A model generated the notes under the pieces. That model was not told the origin of the DNA. It made no database searches and saw only the letters and a list, made by a program, of their open reading frames with translations. 64,000 nt of DNA from JAVBLU01 sp031553225 (GTDB lineage: Bacteria; Bacillota; Clostridia; Christensenellales; UBA1750), in NCBI GenBank assembly GCA_031553225.1, contig JAVBLU010000010.1:1-64000 (forward strand), written 5' to 3'. Made by a program: the position numbers and the translations under genes. Below are positions 33,240-42,292 of the stretch, piece by piece; the stretch's first letter is position 1; each line of letters begins with the position of its first letter.

Positions 33240-33827
33240 TCAGCGTTTCTGCCCGTACCAGACCAAAAACGCTTCGCGCGTGCGGTGCAGCCAGTTGGTG
33301 ATGGTTGTGAGGGGCAGCTGCATGCGCGAGGCAATGTCGGCGGGCGCCATCTGGTATAAAAAACGCAGCCGGAAAGCCAAGGCGCGCCGGTCGGCATCGT
33401 CTGCGCAAAGGTTTCCGCGCGCGCGGTAATATAAAAGGAACGCGTCGATATCCGCGCGGATGACGACGAGGTCCTCGTGGCCGCTTATGGATGTGATGAC
33501 GACGTTGTGATGCGCGGACGGGTCCGCCGGCTCGGCGGCCTTGCTTTCCTTGCGCAGATAGTCGTAGGTTTCGTTGCGGGCGATGGTGAACAGGAGCCCC
33601 TCAAACGGACCGGTGAGCGGCCGGGTGCATACGGCGCGAAAGAAAACGAGCATCGTTATCTGCACGATGTCCTCGGCAAAGCGTGCGCCGCCGATGCTTC
33701 GGATATAGCCGTACAGTCGTTTTCTGTAGGCAATGTCCAGGTCGACCCAAAGGGCGGGATCGCCGGGGCTGCTCTGCAAGCGTCGCTGCAGCTCACAGCT
33801 TGCGGCGGCCGAATCCACCTGTTGCAT
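33240..33827 (-). CDS. ECF-type sigma factor, first gene of the chaperone-CHAT operon
   Basis: A 195-residue protein with sigma region 2 (DLDIAYRKRLYGYIRSIGGA, AEDIVQITMLVFFRAV, FTIARNETYDYLRK) and region 4 (ALAFRLRFLYQMAPADIASR, then LTTITNWLHRTREAFLVW). Regions 1 and 3 are absent, as in ECF sigma factors. It should direct RNA polymerase to a few promoters, probably including that of its own operon, and be held by the zinc-finger protein encoded next. The start is uncertain: GGAAGGGG is 13 bases before ATG 33827. On the minus strand a TATAGT box about 60 bp upstream may be a promoter, without a clear -35. Confidence 0.9.
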   Translation of the reverse strand: MQQVDSAAASCELQRRLQSSPGDPALWVDLDIAYRKRLYGYIRSIGGARFAEDIVQITMLVFFRAVCTRPLTGPFEGLLFTIARNETYDYLRKESKAAEPADPSAHHNVVITSISGHEDLVVIRADIDAFLLYYRARGNLCADDADRRALAFRLRFLYQMAPADIASRMQLPLTTITNWLHRTREAFLVWYGQKR

Positions 33828-33997
33828 ATGCGTGGCTCTACCCCTTCCGCGAAAACGCGATCGCGCGTATCCTTACTATATAATGGCGGCCGTGCTGCTA
33901 TCATTCCATAGGAATATACTCGAATTTCCAGGGAAAAACAAGGAAACAGAGGTTCTTGCGCAGGAAGCCTCGGCCTTCGCAGCGGCCATTGTTGTGA

Positions 33998-34026
33998 TTG
34001 ACGAACCGTAAGGGAAACGCTATAAT
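33998..34026 (+). promoter_or_regulatory. Sigma-A promoter of secDF
   Basis: TTGACG (33998-34003), a 17-bp spacer and perfect TATAAT (34021-34026). It faces away from the chaperone-CHAT operon, whose own promoter must lie in 33828-33990. Confidence 0.85.
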
Positions 34027-34116
34027 ACAGTAGTTACGCGGCGCGGCGGGTCATTTGGTGTGCGCGAAAGCACGGGTGACGAGCTGCGCGAAAGAAGAGG
34101 GAGGGCCTTACCGAGT

Positions 34117-35373
34117 ATGAAGGTGAAGAGCCTGGTGAGCCTGCTGTTGACGGTTCTGCTGACCGTCTGCTGCTCATGGCTGGCCATCAAGGGCAGCCCA
34201 GAAGTGGGCAAGTATTCGCTCAAGCCGTTTGGCAGCGCGATCAGCCTGGGCCTCGACCTGCGCGGCGGTATGTATACCGTCTATCAGGCCAAGAATGAAA
34301 ACGTGGATCCTAAAGACATGCAAAGCGCCATGGCGACCCTGCGCAAGCGCCTGGACGCACAAGGGTATACGGAGGCCACCGTGGTGATGCAGGGCGCTGC
34401 GCGCATCCGCATCGAGATCCCCGACGTGAGCGATCCGGACCAGGTGATGAGCATTATCGGCAAGCCCGCCAAGCTGGAATTTGTGGGCCCGGACGGCGTG
34501 GTCATCATGGATGGCTCGGCCATTAAGACGGCTGAGCCGCAGGTCGTTTCCGGCAAAGGGAACATTCCCGTCGTTGCCTTTACGCTCAACGACAGCGGCC
34601 GCGACGCCTTCGCCGTAGCCACCACAAAGTTCGTCAACCAAAAGATCAGCATCACACTGGACGGAGAGGTCATCTCCAGCCCAACGGTCAATTCGCCCAT
34701 CCCCAACGGCGAGGGCAGCATCGAGGGCATGGAGTCGGCTCAGGCCGCTAACGAACTGGCTATGCTCATCCAGTCCGGCGCCATTACGGTGGATCTGGAA
34801 CAGCTGGAGATGCGCACGGTATCGGCCACGCTGGGCGTGGACGCCCTGTCCTCCGCCGTTTTGGCGGGCGCCATCGGCATCGCCTGCGTTATGGTGTTTA
34901 TGCTCGTTTACTACCGCCTGCCCGGCCTGGCGGCCACGATCGCTTTGGCCATCTATACGCTGCTCATGTTCCTCATCATGATCCTCATGCATATTCAGCT
35001 GACGCTCCCCGGCATCGCTGGCATCGTGCTCTCCATCGGCATGGCCGTGGACGCCAACGTCATCATCTTCGAGCGCTTCCGCGAGGAGCTGCGCTCGGGC
35101 AAGTCGCTGAAGGCGTCTTTGGAGAGCGGCTTTAAGCGCGCGTTCACCGCCATCTTCGACTCGAACATCACAACGCTCATCGCGGCCTTCGTGCTCATGT
35201 ACTTCGGCACGGGCCCCATCAAAGGCTTTGCCTACACGCTGGCTCTGGGCGTTGCGCTGAGCATGTTCACCGCCATCGTCGTCACCCGCTTTCTGCTGCG
35301 CCGCGTGCTCGGCTTGGGCATCAAGCGCAAGTCGATCTACGCGCCCGTGTCCAAGGAGGTGGCAGCGTCGTGA
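34117..35373 (+). CDS. secD: Protein translocase subunit SecD
   Basis: A 418-residue membrane protein of the RND superfamily that, with SecF, uses proton motive force to help preproteins leave the SecYEG channel. Seen: first membrane helix (VSLLLTVLLTVCCSWLAI), the conserved GLDLRGGMYTVY motif after it, a large external P1 domain, and five further helices including LPGIAGIVLSIGMAVDANV with the conserved intramembrane Asp. ATG 34117 is chosen because the membrane segment starts there; GAGGGAGG lies 12 bases upstream, so spacing is long. The stop overlaps the secF start by three bases. Confidence 0.95.
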   Translation: MKVKSLVSLLLTVLLTVCCSWLAIKGSPEVGKYSLKPFGSAISLGLDLRGGMYTVYQAKNENVDPKDMQSAMATLRKRLDAQGYTEATVVMQGAARIRIEIPDVSDPDQVMSIIGKPAKLEFVGPDGVVIMDGSAIKTAEPQVVSGKGNIPVVAFTLNDSGRDAFAVATTKFVNQKISITLDGEVISSPTVNSPIPNGEGSIEGMESAQAANELAMLIQSGAITVDLEQLEMRTVSATLGVDALSSAVLAGAIGIACVMVFMLVYYRLPGLAATIALAIYTLLMFLIMILMHIQLTLPGIAGIVLSIGMAVDANVIIFERFREELRSGKSLKASLESGFKRAFTAIFDSNITTLIAAFVLMYFGTGPIKGFAYTLALGVALSMFTAIVVTRFLLRRVLGLGIKRKSIYAPVSKEVAAS

Positions 35374-36329
35374 GCTTTGCCTTTACCAAGAACGCCAAAT
35401 GGTTCGCGCTTCCCTCCGTCGTAGTTCTGCTTGTGGCGCTCGTAATGACACTTGCCGGCAACGGGCTGAACATGGGTCTGGATTTTACCGGCGGTTCGCT
35501 GGTCACCCTTGAAATGGGCACGGAGTTTGACGCGCGCGATGTGGAGGCCGCATTCGCGGCGCAGGGCATCACTCAGGTGCAGGTGAGCAAGACCGGCGAA
35601 GGCGGCGTGCAGCACAACGCCGTAGTGCGTATGCCCGACACGAACACGCCGGAGCAGGACAGCGATGCGCGCATTGCCATCGTAGAGGCGCTGAAGGCCA
35701 AGTACCCCGGCGTTGTAAACACGCAGACCGAGCGCGTGGGCGGCGTGGCCGGCGCGGAGCTCGTTCGCAACGCCGTCTCCTCCGTTGCGCTGGCCGGCGT
35801 TCTCATGCTCATCTACATCTGGTTCCGTTTTGAGATGGTCTCCGGCAGCGTGGCCATCGTGGCCCTGTTGCACGACGTGTTCATCATGGTGTCCTTTATG
35901 GTCATCCTGCGTTCCATCATCCAAGTAAATTCGTCGTTTATCGCGGCCATGCTGACGATCATCGGTTACTCGATCAACAACGTCATCGTCATCTTCGACC
36001 GCATCCGTGAAAACCGCCGCAAGTACAGTGTCAAGGATGTAAACTCGGCTCAGCTGGCCGACCGCTCCATCGCAGAAACCATGACGCGCACGATCAACAC
36101 GTCGCTGACTACGCTCGTCACCATCGTGCTGCTCAACATTCTGGGCGTACCTTCCATCCGTGAGTTCTCTCTGCCCATCATCATCGGTCTTCTGGCAGGC
36201 GTGTACTCCTCCGTGTTCCTGTCGGCGCCTCTGTGGGCCATCTGGTCGGAGAAGCTCGCCGCCCGCCGCGCCTTGAAAAAAACGAACGCCACCACCGTAA
36301 AAAAGCAGCGCAAACCCGCCCGCGCGTAA
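35370..36329 (+). CDS. secF: Protein translocase subunit SecF
   Basis: A 319-residue partner of SecD. It shows the first helix (FALPSVVVLLVALVMTLAG), the SecF motif GLDFTGGSLVTLEM, an external domain, and a C-terminal block of five helices including MLTIIGYSINNVIVIFDRIR, typical of SecF. GTG 35370 overlaps the secD TGA, giving coupled translation. A hairpin follows the stop. The family assignment is secure. Confidence 0.96.
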   Translation: MSFAFTKNAKWFALPSVVVLLVALVMTLAGNGLNMGLDFTGGSLVTLEMGTEFDARDVEAAFAAQGITQVQVSKTGEGGVQHNAVVRMPDTNTPEQDSDARIAIVEALKAKYPGVVNTQTERVGGVAGAELVRNAVSSVALAGVLMLIYIWFRFEMVSGSVAIVALLHDVFIMVSFMVILRSIIQVNSSFIAAMLTIIGYSINNVIVIFDRIRENRRKYSVKDVNSAQLADRSIAETMTRTINTSLTTLVTIVLLNILGVPSIREFSLPIIIGLLAGVYSSVFLSAPLWAIWSEKLAARRALKKTNATTVKKQRKPARA

Positions 36330-36343
36330 CAGCGTCACAATCA

Positions 36344-36375
36344 GCGGACAAGGGAGCTTCGGCTCCTTTGTCCGC
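36344..36375 (+). terminator. Hairpin between secF and apt
   Basis: A 14-bp stem with one G-T pair (GCGGACAAGGGAGC and GCTCCTTTGTCCGC) and a TTCG tetraloop. Only GATTATTT follows, so it may be a partial terminator or an mRNA-stabilising hairpin. Confidence 0.65.
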
Positions 36376-36391
36376 GATTATTTAGGAGGGG

Positions 36392-36916
36392 ATGGCTTTG
36401 GACCTGAAGAACCTGGTGCGTGTGGTGGACGGCTTTCCCAAAGCAGGCATCAGCTTTAAAGACATTACCACGCTTTTGCGCGATCAAGCGGCGTACCGCG
36501 TCCTGGTGGACGCCCTGGCGGCGTCGCTGAAGGGAAAGGGCGTCGACCTGGTCATCGGGCCGGAGGCGCGGGGGTTCGCCCTGGGCGCGCCCGTAGCCTA
36601 TGTGCTTGGCGCTGGCTTCGTACTCGCGCGCAAGCCCGGCAAGCTGCCCGCAGCCGTTTGCGAGCAGCGCTATGGCCTGGAATATGGCTCGGATGTGCTG
36701 CAAATGCATAAAGATGCCGTTTTGCCCGGTCAGCGCGTGGCCGTGGTGGACGACCTGCTCGCAACGGGCGGCACGGCGCTTGCGGCTTGCAAGCTGGCCG
36801 AGCAGATGGGCGGCAGCGTAGTGGGCGTGCGCTTCGCGATGGAGCTGACGTACCTGGGCGGGCGAGAGACGCTTCGCGGCTACGACGTACAATCGATCAT
36901 CTCCTACGACGATTAG
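36392..36916 (+). CDS. apt: Adenine phosphoribosyltransferase
   Basis: A 174-residue enzyme that makes AMP from adenine and PRPP (purine salvage). Seen: FPKAGISFKDITTLLRD near the N-terminus, IGPEARGFALGAPVAY, and PRPP-binding VAVVDDLLATGGTALAA. Start choice: AGGAGG at 36384 is only 2 bases from ATG 36392 but 8 bases from TTG 36398. TTG would give the usual N-terminus MDLKNLVRVVDGFPKAGI, so the real protein may be two residues shorter. The apt-relA order is common in Firmicutes. Confidence 0.96.
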   Translation: MALDLKNLVRVVDGFPKAGISFKDITTLLRDQAAYRVLVDALAASLKGKGVDLVIGPEARGFALGAPVAYVLGAGFVLARKPGKLPAAVCEQRYGLEYGSDVLQMHKDAVLPGQRVAVVDDLLATGGTALAACKLAEQMGGSVVGVRFAMELTYLGGRETLRGYDVQSIISYDD

Positions 36917-37077
36917 TTTTCTGTTGCGAATGCATCCGTGCTCCTGCGCGGTATACTACATCACCATTCGCCTTTGATCCGATCGCCAGGCCACGGCAGG
37001 CTGCCAGAGCCGATAGCGGCCCGAGCTCGCCGCAGAGGGCGCAGGGTTTGGACGATGGCTTGAAGGGAGGAAACGAT

Positions 37078-39255
37078 ATGCTCAGGGACCTGCTCGACCG
37101 TGTGCGAAGCTATCTGCCCACCAGCGACCTATCGATACTGGAGAAGGCATATCGTTTCGCCGATGAAGCGCACGCCGGCCAAATGCGTCAGGACGACGTG
37201 ACGCCTTACTTTGAACACCCCTTGGCCGTGGTGAACATTCTAGCCGAGATGGAGATGGACCTTCCCACCCTGTGCGCGGGGCTTCTGCACGACACGGTGG
37301 AGGACGTAGAGACCGTCACGCTGAAAACGGTACGCCAGGAATTCGGCGAAGAAGTCGCCGAGCTGGTGGACGGAGTGACCAAGCTCGACCGCCTGGAATT
37401 CATGTCGCGTGAGGAGCAGCAGGCCGAGTCGCTACGCAAGATGCTTGTCGCCATGGCGCGCGACATACGCGTGGTCATCATCAAGCTGGCCGACCGCAAG
37501 CACAACATGTCCACGCTGGAGAACTGTCCCCTGGAGAAGCAGCGCCGCATCGCCCGGGAGACGCAGGAGATATACGCGCCGCTTGCGCACCGGCTGGGTA
37601 TTTTCACGCTGAAGACCGAGCTGGAGGATCTGAGCTTCCGAATACTTGAGCCGGAGGCGTACCGCGAGCTGGCGGCGCTTGTCGCCTCGCGCCTGTCCGA
37701 CCGGGAGGCGTGGCTGACGGGCATTATGGCCATCCTGCGCGAGAAGGTGGACGAACTGGGCATCCGGGCGGACATCTACGGCCGCCCGAAGCATCTGTAT
37801 TCCATCTACCGCAAGATGACCGAGCAGGGCAAGACGTTCGACCAGATCTACGACCTGATCGCCGTTCGCGCCCTGGTGGACTCGGTGCCCGAGTGCTACG
37901 CGGTGCTCGGTACGGTGCACACGGTGTGGAAACCCATGATGGGCCGCTTTAAGGACTATATCGCCGTGCCCAAGCCGAACCTGTACCAGTCGCTGCATAC
38001 GACCATGCTCGGACCGCAGGGCACCCCTTTTGAGGTGCAGATTCGCACGCACGAGATGCACCGCATCGCCGAGTTCGGCGTGGCGGCGCACTGGAAATAC
38101 AAGGAAGGCCGCCAGCAGGAAGGCGAGCTGGACAAAAAGCTGCAGTGGCTGCGCCAGATTATGGACCTGCAATCCACCATGGACGATGCGCGCGAGTTCA
38201 TGCAGTCGCTGAAGATGGATCTATTCTCGGACGAGGTGTTTGTGTTCACGCCCAAGGGCGACGTAATCGATTTGCCCGCCGGCGCCACGACCATCGACTT
38301 CGCCTACCGCGTGCACTCGGCCGTGGGCAACCGGTGCGTGGGCGCCAAGGTGTCCGGCCGTATCGTGCCGCTGGAGACTCAGCTGCAGACGGGCGACATC
38401 GTGGAGATCCTTACCTCATCCAACTCCAAAGGCCCGTCGCGCGATTGGCTGAACATCGCCGTTACCTCCCAGGCGCGCGCCAAGATCAAGTCATGGTTCA
38501 AGCGCGAACTGAAGGATGAAAACATCGCCCGCGGGCGCGACATGCTTGAGCGCGAATCCAAGCGCCTGGGCTTTGCTCTCACGTCCCTCATCAAACAGGA
38601 AGCGCTGGAGAATCTGTTCCGCCGCTACTCCTTTTCGGACATGAACGACGTGTACGCCTCCATTGGGTTTGGCTCCATCTCCACCGGCCAGGTGCTCGCC
38701 AAGCTGACCGAGGAGAACAAGGCGCGCCAGCAGGCCGCCATCGCCAAGAAGGCCGAGGAAGCTCAGCGCGCCGCCTTGAACAAGCAGCTGCCCGTGCCCA
38801 GCTCCACCTCGCACGGGGTATACGTTAAGGGCGAGCCGGGCATGCTCGTGCGTTTTGCCAGATGCTGCTCGCCCGTGCCGGGCGACCCGATTGTGGGCTA
38901 TATAACGCGTGGGCGCGGCGTATCCGTGCACCGGGCGGACTGCATGAACCTGCTGGATGGTTCGATGGAGGAAGAGCGCCTTATCGACGTGAACTGGGAC
39001 AGCGGCCAGGCGTCCTCCTACACCGCGGACATACAGGTGGTGGCGTACGAGCGCGCGGGCATCATCGCCAACCTCACGGCTCTGCTCGATGAGATGGGCG
39101 TGGATCTGGTGTCCATCGCCGTGCGCCCCCCCAGGAACAACACCATGCTGGTGAACATCGCCGTGCAGATCAAGAACACGCAGCAGCTGGAGCATCTTAT
39201 CAAGCAGTTGCATAAAAACTCCGACATCATCGAGGTGCACCGGGGCGCGGGCTGA
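37078..39255 (+). CDS. relA: Bifunctional (p)ppGpp synthetase/hydrolase (RelA/SpoT)
   Basis: A 725-residue Rel protein that makes and degrades (p)ppGpp in the stringent response. Domains in order: HD hydrolase with LLHDTVEDVETVT (H and D of the HD motif intact), synthetase (YGRPKHLYSIYRKM, DLIAVRALVDSVPECYAVLG), TGS (DEVFVFTPKGDVIDLPAGAT), a zinc-finger-like segment (RFARCCSPVPGDPIVGYITR) and ACT at the end. Both activities should work. ATG 37078 has GGGAGG 6 bases upstream; the frame is open further upstream but without support. The dtd gene follows after 45 bp. Confidence 0.97.
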   Translation: MLRDLLDRVRSYLPTSDLSILEKAYRFADEAHAGQMRQDDVTPYFEHPLAVVNILAEMEMDLPTLCAGLLHDTVEDVETVTLKTVRQEFGEEVAELVDGVTKLDRLEFMSREEQQAESLRKMLVAMARDIRVVIIKLADRKHNMSTLENCPLEKQRRIARETQEIYAPLAHRLGIFTLKTELEDLSFRILEPEAYRELAALVASRLSDREAWLTGIMAILREKVDELGIRADIYGRPKHLYSIYRKMTEQGKTFDQIYDLIAVRALVDSVPECYAVLGTVHTVWKPMMGRFKDYIAVPKPNLYQSLHTTMLGPQGTPFEVQIRTHEMHRIAEFGVAAHWKYKEGRQQEGELDKKLQWLRQIMDLQSTMDDAREFMQSLKMDLFSDEVFVFTPKGDVIDLPAGATTIDFAYRVHSAVGNRCVGAKVSGRIVPLETQLQTGDIVEILTSSNSKGPSRDWLNIAVTSQARAKIKSWFKRELKDENIARGRDMLERESKRLGFALTSLIKQEALENLFRRYSFSDMNDVYASIGFGSISTGQVLAKLTEENKARQQAAIAKKAEEAQRAALNKQLPVPSSTSHGVYVKGEPGMLVRFARCCSPVPGDPIVGYITRGRGVSVHRADCMNLLDGSMEEERLIDVNWDSGQASSYTADIQVVAYERAGIIANLTALLDEMGVDLVSIAVRPPRNNTMLVNIAVQIKNTQQLEHLIKQLHKNSDIIEVHRGAG

Positions 39256-39300
39256 TGATGCCCGTGCCCGGTTTAATACCCACAAGGAGAACAAAAGCGC

Positions 39301-39750
39301 ATGCGCATTGTGGTCCAGCGCGTGCGGCGCGCGTCCGTTTTCGTAGACGGCCGCGTGGTCGGCGCGATTGATAATGGCTTTTGCGTACTCATCGGCGTCG
39401 AGACGGGCGATACCGGCAAGGACGCTGAGTACATCGCGGGGAAGATTGCCTCGCTACGCGTCTTTGAGGATGAGGCGGGCAAGATGAACCGCTCGATTGG
39501 GGAAAGCGGAGGGAGCGTGCTGCTCGTTTCTCAGTTTACGCTGCTGGGCGATGTACGCAAAGGGAACCGGCCGAGCTTTATCGATGCTGCGCCGCCCAAG
39601 GAGGCGGACGAGCTGTATCTGCGCGTAGCCGAGCTGGTGCGCGGCCAGGGCATCGACGTGCAGACCGGTGTATTCCGGGCGGATATGCTTGTATCCATTG
39701 AGAACGACGGGCCAGTCACGATTCTGCTCGATTCGCGGAGGCTGTTCTAG
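39301..39750 (+). CDS. dtd: D-aminoacyl-tRNA deacylase
   Basis: A 149-residue enzyme that frees D-amino acids from mischarged tRNA. Conserved motifs SQFTLLGD and NDGPVTILLDS (the cross-subunit Gly-Pro) are present, length is normal, and MRIVVQRVRRASV is a typical start. It ends in TAG, whose G begins the GTG start of the next gene. Confidence 0.97.
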   Translation: MRIVVQRVRRASVFVDGRVVGAIDNGFCVLIGVETGDTGKDAEYIAGKIASLRVFEDEAGKMNRSIGESGGSVLLVSQFTLLGDVRKGNRPSFIDAAPPKEADELYLRVAELVRGQGIDVQTGVFRADMLVSIENDGPVTILLDSRRLF

Positions 39751-41186
39751 TGCGCGCGGTGTACGTGGCCACGGATCTGCCGGGATTCGAGAACGAGCTA
39801 TACGAGATGGTGCGCGCTTTCTTTCCGGACGCGGCGTTTGTGCGCGAAGGTGCGGACATTGAGGTTGGGCACGTGTGCGTGCCGGACGGCGAGGGTTTCC
39901 GGCAGGAAGTGCGGCTGTTTTTGCAGGGCGCGTGGCGCGACGGGAACGCGCTCGCGCCCCGCGGGGAAAGCGAACTGGAGGAAAAACGCAACGTGCGCCG
40001 GGCGGCCAAAATGGCCCTGTACCGCTTGCTGAAGGAAGCCACCGGCTTTTCGCCGCCCTGGGGCGGCTTGACGGGCGTTCGGCCCACGCGCCTGCTCGCC
40101 GAGCGCTATGCGCTGGGGGAGAGCAGGCCTGAGGCGCTTGCCGCCCTGCATGCCTTCTTTGACGTGCACCCTTCCAAGCTTGCGCTGCTGGCGGACTGCT
40201 GCGAGATGCAGCGGGGGTTTCTGGCTCACCCGCCTGAAGAGGTGGACATCTACGTGGGCATTCCCTTCTGTCCTACCAGGTGCAGCTATTGCTCGTTTGC
40301 CTCCGAGCCCATGTCGCGGGCGCGCAAACATGTGGAGCCGTACCTTGGCGCGCTGCAGCGCGAGCTGACAGCCGGGGCGGCGCTGCTTCAGCGGCAGGGC
40401 CTGCGTCCCAGGGCGGTGTACGTGGGTGGCGGCACGCCCACGTCCCTAACGACAGAGCAGCTGCAGCGCCTGCTCTTCCAGCTGCGCACGTTGTTTCCGC
40501 AGGCGGCCGAGTGGACGGTGGAGGCCGGACGGCCGGACTCGGTGGATCTGGACAAGCTGAAGGCGATTTTTGACGCGGGCGTTCGCCGTATTAGCGTGAA
40601 CCCACAGACCATGAACGACGAGACGCTCGCGCGCATCGGCCGCGGCCATACCGCCGCCCAGCTGGAGGAGGCGTACTTCCTGGCCCGGCGCTGCGGCTTT
40701 ACCTGCATAAATATGGATCTGATCATCGCTCTGCCCGGCGAACGCCTGGCCGACGTGGCGGCCACCCTGCAGCGCGTGTTGGCGCTTGCGCCGGATAACC
40801 TGACCGTGCACACGCTGGCCGTAAAGCGCGGCGCGGCGCTCACCGGTCTGGACGCGCCCGCCGACGAAGCGGCCGCCATGGTTGATCTGGGCGCGCAGGC
40901 GGCGCGGGCGTCCGGTCTGTTGCCCTACTATGTGTACCGGCAGAAGCACATGGCCGGAGGGCTGGAGAACGTCGGGTACGCCGTGCCGGGCAAGCAGTGC
41001 CTGTACAACATCGACCAAATGGAGGAGACGGTCGCTTGCGCCGCCTTTGGCGCGGGGGCCATCACGAAGTGGCTGTATCCGGCACAGCGGCGGATCGAGC
41101 GCGCGGCGAACGTGCGCCCAATCGCCGATTATATTGCCCGGATAGACGAGATGGTCGCCCGCAAAGCGGCGCTTATCGCAAAATAG
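39750..41186 (+). CDS. hemZ: HemZ-type coproporphyrinogen III dehydrogenase-like radical SAM protein
   Basis: A 478-residue radical SAM enzyme. The N-terminal ~160 residues (GFSPPWGGLTGVRPTRLL) are the extension characteristic of the Clostridial/Bacillus HemZ group. The radical SAM core has the CxxxCxxC cluster motif in IPFCPTRCSYCSFASEP, followed by AVYVGGGTPTSLT. It is placed in oxygen-independent haem synthesis, though several HemZ-like proteins may act as haem chaperones (HemW type) instead. GTG 39750 overlaps the dtd stop codon. Confidence 0.93.
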   Translation: MRAVYVATDLPGFENELYEMVRAFFPDAAFVREGADIEVGHVCVPDGEGFRQEVRLFLQGAWRDGNALAPRGESELEEKRNVRRAAKMALYRLLKEATGFSPPWGGLTGVRPTRLLAERYALGESRPEALAALHAFFDVHPSKLALLADCCEMQRGFLAHPPEEVDIYVGIPFCPTRCSYCSFASEPMSRARKHVEPYLGALQRELTAGAALLQRQGLRPRAVYVGGGTPTSLTTEQLQRLLFQLRTLFPQAAEWTVEAGRPDSVDLDKLKAIFDAGVRRISVNPQTMNDETLARIGRGHTAAQLEEAYFLARRCGFTCINMDLIIALPGERLADVAATLQRVLALAPDNLTVHTLAVKRGAALTGLDAPADEAAAMVDLGAQAARASGLLPYYVYRQKHMAGGLENVGYAVPGKQCLYNIDQMEETVACAAFGAGAITKWLYPAQRRIERAANVRPIADYIARIDEMVARKAALIAK

Positions 41187-41197
41187 GAGGGATTGGC

Positions 41198-42202
41198 ATG
41201 CGCAGGATGGCCGCGGCCGCTTTGCTGAGCCTGCTGGCGCTCGCCGCCGGATGCGCCATGCCCGCCGTGGTGCCCACGCCTGCGCCCACGCCCACGATGC
41301 AGCCCAGAAGCGATTGGGTTGCGGGGATTATCTCCTCGCAGGCCGACTTTGACTCCGCGCGTGTGCTGCTGTTCGACGAGGCCGGGCTGCAGGCCTACGA
41401 GGTTCCGCTCGCAGCGGCGGGCATTCAGGCCGGACGGTTTTTTCCGCCCGCTGTGTCCGGCCGCCAGGTGGGGCTGTTCGTACGCCGCGCGGAGCGCATC
41501 CTTTTGTACAACCGCTACGCCATGGAAGGCTCCTGGCTGGAGGTGAACCCGCCGGACCTTCTGTGCGGCGGGAAAAACGGTTTCTTTGGCGCCTACGCGG
41601 CTCCGGAACCTGAGCTTGCCATTCTGGCTGGAAAAAAAACGGCGCTTCCCTCTGCGGCGCTGGCACTGTGCGCAGACACGCAGCGCGTCTGGGTGGCCGT
41701 TACCCGCAAGGAAGGGCCCTCGGCCCTAGCCTTCGACCAGTCGACCCTTTCGCCTGCAGGCGAGCGGCTGCTGCCCGACCTGGGCGCGCCCTGGTGCATG
41801 GTCATGCAGGACGGCGCGCTGTACGTCGCCTACCGCCCCGACGACAAAAATGCCGGAACGCGCATCGCCCGGTGCGCCGAGGGAGAGACGCGTGTTATCG
41901 ACCTGGGTGCTGGCGCGCCCGCGCTGCAGATCATACCGGCGGGGTCATATCTGGTGGTGAACCGCTACGCTCCAGCAGAGCAGGAAGGGGACACGGTGGT
42001 GCTCATCAGCCCCTCGGGCGAAACGCGCCAGACCCGCCTGACCCACCAGGCGGTGCAGATCGCCTACCGCGCGGGGCGGCTTTACGTGACCGACCGGGAA
42101 TGGCTGTACGCATATGCTTTGCCGGACATGGTTCTGGAAGCCAGCGTGAAGGTGCTGGATGACCCGTCCACTTTCTCAGGGTTGATCGTGGCGGAGGAAT
42201 GA
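41198..42202 (+). CDS. Lipoprotein with beta-propeller-like repeats
   Basis: A 334-residue exported lipoprotein. The signal peptide ends in lipobox LAAGC (lipid anchor Cys19), followed by a Pro/Thr-rich spacer (PAVVPTPAPTPTMQP). The mature part is built of beta-strand repeats with patterns such as GSYLVVNRYAP and GRLYVTDREWLYAYALPD, suggesting a beta-propeller. No catalytic motif is seen. AGGAGG lies 7 bases before ATG 41198, 11 bp after hemZ, so it is the last gene of that operon. I do not recognise the family. Confidence 0.85.
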   Translation: MRRMAAAALLSLLALAAGCAMPAVVPTPAPTPTMQPRSDWVAGIISSQADFDSARVLLFDEAGLQAYEVPLAAAGIQAGRFFPPAVSGRQVGLFVRRAERILLYNRYAMEGSWLEVNPPDLLCGGKNGFFGAYAAPEPELAILAGKKTALPSAALALCADTQRVWVAVTRKEGPSALAFDQSTLSPAGERLLPDLGAPWCMVMQDGALYVAYRPDDKNAGTRIARCAEGETRVIDLGAGAPALQIIPAGSYLVVNRYAPAEQEGDTVVLISPSGETRQTRLTHQAVQIAYRAGRLYVTDREWLYAYALPDMVLEASVKVLDDPSTFSGLIVAEE

Positions 42203-42212
42203 CGCCTGGTGG

Positions 42213-42241
42213 TTGACATGCGAACGACGCCGTGGTAGAAT
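42213..42241 (+). promoter_or_regulatory. Sigma-A promoter of the ABC-2 exporter operon
   Basis: Perfect TTGACA (42213-42218), a 17-bp spacer and TAGAAT (42236-42241), 52 bp before the ATPase start. Confidence 0.85.
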
Positions 42242-42292
42242 CAATTTCTTTCCATCTTTCTGGGTCTTTCAAGAACGGGGGGTGGTGCGGCG

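Noticed and set aside
35337..36338. 333-codon frame antisense to secF
   Set aside because: His/Asp/Arg-rich shadow of a certain gene on the other strand.
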